6,480 nt of DNA from an uncultured Actinomyces sp. (GTDB lineage Bacteria; Actinomycetota; Actinomycetes; Actinomycetales; Actinomycetaceae): contig CAJZDJ010000096.1 in the NCBI GenBank assembly GCA_915063485.1, forward strand, positions 1-6,480, read 5' to 3'. The notes under the pieces are model-generated. The model was given only the letters and a program-made list of their open reading frames with translations. It was not told the DNA's origin and ran no database searches. Numbering within the stretch: position 1 is the stretch's first letter; each line of letters begins with the position of its first letter. A program made the position numbers and the translations under genes. Shown piece after piece: positions 4,630-6,480 of this stretch.

Positions 4630-6028
4630 TTCTCTCCTTATTAGACACTGTCAAAGTGTCGCTTGGGCTAGCATCCATGCCTAACACTAGCTGCAAAGCC
4701 TCCAAGTATGCGTCCTGCTGCCCACTTTCGCCCGCTTTGCGGGCCATAACGGTGGGATTATGGATCAAACGTGCCGCCAAATGACGCAGTGCGCGGGTGG
4801 CGTCGTCGGCGCTAATGCACCCATCCACAGGGCGCAGCCGGGAGATCTCCTCCCCCACCACCTCATCCACATGGTCACGCAGGCGCCGCACCACCGGATC
4901 CATAGAGCGCGCCCCCAAGCTGCGCTCAAATACCTCCACTTCGCGGGCCACAATCTCGCGGGCCGCACGCACCTGTTCACCGTGTGCCTGGGGCACTGCG
5001 CGCTGCACGCTAAGCAGGTCAATGTAGCTGATGCCAGCTAGGTCAGCTACCGCCGCCTCCACGTCACGTTGCAACGCCAAATCCAAGATCACCAGTGGAG
5101 TTTTAACCCGCTGCACAATCTCGCGGGTGAGCACCGGGCTACCCAAGCCGCGACAAGTAACCACCAGGTCTGCCGCGTCAAGCGCCTGCGCTAGCCGCGC
5201 CTCATCAACCCAGCCGATGCCACGTCCCTGCGCAAACAGCTGGGCGCGCTCGGAGCGTGAATACACCCGCACATTAGTGGCCCCCAGCTCGCGCAGGGCC
5301 GTGACCGTGGCACCCGCATAGGCGCCGGTGCCCACCAGCACAACCTGGGCCTCTTTAAGCGGGCGCAGTTTGGCGTCCTGTAAAGCTTGGCTAGCCAAAT
5401 CCAGGCCCACCGCCACCACTGAGCGGCCCGAAGAAGCCAAGCCGGTTTGCGTGGCCACCAACCGACTGGTGCGTGAGGCGTGCTCAAGGGCGCGCCCCAA
5501 ATCGCAGCTAAGAGTGTCTTCCTCCCAGGCCGCATGGAAAGCACGGCGCAGCTGGCCAGCAATTTCGCGCTCCCCCACCACCATGGATTCCAGCCCGGCG
5601 GCGGTGGCAAATAGGTCTAGGTGGGCTTTATGCCCGGCCAGGTGACGCAAATGCACCTGCTCAAGGGACAGTTCGACGCAGTGAGCCAGCACCGCGCGCA
5701 CGTCGTCGGCAACAGCGGGTGCGGCGTCGACAGGGGCGGCGTCAGAGCCAGAGACGGCGGAACCGGGGCAAGCTGAGCCAGCGCGGGCGGCGCCGGAGCC
5801 AGCGCGGGCGGAACCCAGGCACGCGGAGCCAGACTGACCAGAGCCAGCCAGCCTACTTGGGGCGTCAACCAGGATTGCCAGGCGGTTGCAGGTACGCACC
5901 ACCACGGCGCCGCGCAGGTAAGGCAGCGCGCGCATGAGTTTGGGGCCCAGGTTGTCTACCCGACTGAGTCGGGCAACCTCATCCAGGCTTTGATAACGAT
6001 GATCGGCGGAGAGTAGATGAATAGTCAC
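4607..6028 (-). CDS. hemA: Glutamyl-tRNA reductase HemA
   Basis: This enzyme reduces glutamyl-tRNA(Glu) with NADPH to glutamate-1-semialdehyde, the first committed and usually controlled step of haem synthesis in bacteria using the C5 route. The 473 residues show the catalytic domain with TCNR (46-49, nucleophile Cys47), GLESMVVGEREIAGQL (145-160), the NADPH domain beginning LVGTGAYAGA (231-240), DLALQRDVE (316-324), and the C-terminal dimerisation helices (LIHNPTVMARKA, 421-432). The length exceeds the usual 420-450 because of a Gly/Ala/Ser repeat at about 61-100. The GTG at 6028 is the start: an in-frame TGA lies five codons upstream and the N-terminus matches the family. No close Shine-Dalgarno site is seen; AGGTG lies 17 nt away, beside a 5-bp hairpin (6034-6048). 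First gene of a hemA-hemH-hemQ operon and divergent from hemE. Confidence 0.97.
   Translation of the reverse strand: MTIHLLSADHRYQSLDEVARLSRVDNLGPKLMRALPYLRGAVVVRTCNRLAILVDAPSRLAGSGQSGSACLGSARAGSGAARAGSACPGSAVSGSDAAPVDAAPAVADDVRAVLAHCVELSLEQVHLRHLAGHKAHLDLFATAAGLESMVVGEREIAGQLRRAFHAAWEEDTLSCDLGRALEHASRTSRLVATQTGLASSGRSVVAVGLDLASQALQDAKLRPLKEAQVVLVGTGAYAGATVTALRELGATNVRVYSRSERAQLFAQGRGIGWVDEARLAQALDAADLVVTCRGLGSPVLTREIVQRVKTPLVILDLALQRDVEAAVADLAGISYIDLLSVQRAVPQAHGEQVRAAREIVAREVEVFERSLGARSMDPVVRRLRDHVDEVVGEEISRLRPVDGCISADDATRALRHLAARLIHNPTVMARKAGESGQQDAYLEALQLVLGMDASPSDTLTVSNKERNVFTCAL
5732..5833 (-). repeat. Two 51-bp tandem units coding a 17-residue repeat in HemA
   Basis: Residues 66-82 (SGSACLGSARAGSGAAR) and 83-99 (AGSACPGSAVSGSDAAP) match at 11 of 17 positions. 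In the DNA, the 16-mer GAGCCAGCGCGGGCGG occurs at 5775-5790 and again at 5796-5811, showing shorter internal repeats too. The units lie in a variable loop after the TCNR strand, so they probably form a flexible surface linker rather than disturb the active site. Confidence 0.75.
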
Positions 6029-6292
6029 AGCGAGTGCTATTCAAGCACCTATCGGCCCGCCACACACAGTTATCTCGCGATTTGCGCAAAACTATTTTTA
6101 TGCCACCGCGACAGTTAACTATAGACTGCCGGTTTTCCCTGCAACCGCAAGGTTTTTTAAGTGTCGAAGTGTCATTTTAAATAAATAAAGACGCGACGTC
6201 ATAAAAGCGGTTAGGTGAGCATAACTACCACTAATGCGGTATTTGAAAACGTGAATATTATTTAAATTATCTATGGCTAGAATTAATAAACG
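6029..6292. promoter_or_regulatory. Divergent hemA / hemE control region
   Basis: This 264-bp A/T-richer gap must hold both promoters. It contains perfect palindromes TTTGCGCAAA (6081-6090) and AGTTAACT (6113-6120), a repeated ACAGTTA (6066-6072 and 6111-6117), a tandem 8-mer AAGTGTCG/AAGTGTCA (6159-6174), a hairpin GTGCT/AGCAC (6034-6048) just before hemA, and a small hairpin AACC-GCAA-GGTT followed by TTTT at about 6143-6158. No known haem or iron regulator site (for example a DtxR/IdeR box) is recognisable. Confidence 0.5.
6278..6283 (+). promoter_or_regulatory. Candidate -10 element of hemE
   Basis: TAGAAT matches the actinobacterial TANNNT -10 pattern and ends 9 nt before the hemE ATG, placing the transcript start only a few bases ahead of it. 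No Shine-Dalgarno sequence precedes the ATG, so a leaderless or near-leaderless mRNA is likely. A TTGAAA at 6243-6248 is too far away to be its -35 partner. Confidence 0.5.
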
Positions 6293-6480
6293 ATGAATGC
6301 TTTGCCGCCACCCCACTCGCCCCAGCCCGCCCTCTTGGCTGCACTTAATGGGCAACGCCCCGCCCACACCCCCGTGTGGTTTATGCGCCAGGCCGGGCGC
6401 TCCCTGCCTGAGTATCGTCAGCTGCGCGCCCAGGTGAATCTACCCATGCTTGAGGCTTGCCTAAATCCGCAGGTGGTTGC
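6293..6480 (+). CDS. hemE: Uroporphyrinogen decarboxylase HemE, 5' part
   Basis: This enzyme decarboxylates the four acetate side chains of uroporphyrinogen III to give coproporphyrinogen III, the intermediate that feeds the HemH-HemQ branch. Only 62 codons lie in the window; the gene continues past the right edge. The segment [19 protein letters not shown] (residues 27-45) is the family's N-terminal signature, with Arg32 and Arg36 in the place of the two substrate-binding arginines. A Ser follows GR where many families have Tyr, typical of actinobacteria. The first 20 residues are a short Pro-rich lead. The ATG at 6293 is the only suitable start before the signature and has no ribosome binding site. 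The gene diverges from hemA; genes for the remaining steps may follow, but cannot be seen here. Confidence 0.96.
   Translation, partial: MNALPPPHSPQPALLAALNGQRPAHTPVWFMRQAGRSLPEYRQLRAQVNLPMLEACLNPQVV

Noticed and set aside
4640..4660. TTGACA and TAATAA in the hemA 3' end as a promoter for hemH
   Set aside because: The two hexamers are only about 5 bases apart, too close for one promoter, and hemH overlaps hemA, which favours co-transcription.
6119..6367. 82-codon minus-strand open frame over the hemE start
   Set aside because: It runs antisense through the conserved hemE N-terminus and its promoter, and has no family resemblance.
1..6480. CRISPR array, tRNA or rRNA gene, or intact insertion sequence
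   Set aside because: No regularly spaced repeats, no tRNA cloverleaf, no rRNA sequence and no transposase could be found on either strand.

Overview
The window carries a Gram-positive, actinobacterial haem-synthesis locus next to a lower-GC accessory stretch. The assignment rests on the gene set (hemA, a [2Fe-2S]-type hemH, a histidine-bearing hemQ, and hemE with the actinobacterial motif AGRSLPEYR), on GC-rich codon use in the hem genes, and on a probably leaderless hemE. An Actinomycetaceae-like organism is a reasonable guess, but species cannot be read from this sequence.

Layout from left to right. Positions 1-146 hold a strong hairpin and no clear gene. At 147-713 and 769-1338, both on the minus strand, lies a tandem pair of closely related genes (about 85% identical proteins) of unknown function. 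Each protein is itself built from two copies of a helical repeat. They are clearly less GC-rich than the hem genes. Positions 1339-1744 are non-coding and full of inverted repeats. At 1745-1978 (minus) lies a 77-residue two-helix membrane protein, preceded by a leader with an 11-bp inverted repeat. A 14-bp hairpin at 2144-2174 lies downstream of the haem operon and may end it.

The minus-strand operon hemA-hemH-hemQ (6028 down to 2312) is tightly packed: hemA overlaps hemH by 23 nt, and hemH is followed 2 nt later by the long hemQ frame. hemE starts divergently at 6293 and runs off the right edge. Together these encode the first committed step (glutamyl-tRNA reductase), uroporphyrinogen decarboxylase, and the last two steps of the coproporphyrin-dependent branch: iron insertion into coproporphyrin III by HemH/CpfC and decarboxylation of coprohaem by HemQ/ChdC. 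The remaining pathway genes are not in the window.

The most unusual points are: a 127-residue Lys/Ala-rich extension fused in frame to HemQ, with a better ribosome binding site and ATG at the expected HemQ start; a 17-residue tandem repeat inserted in the catalytic domain of HemA; and the unrecognised duplicated gene pair. I did not find a clear, complete novel multi-gene system; the duplicated pair is the best candidate for undescribed biology.
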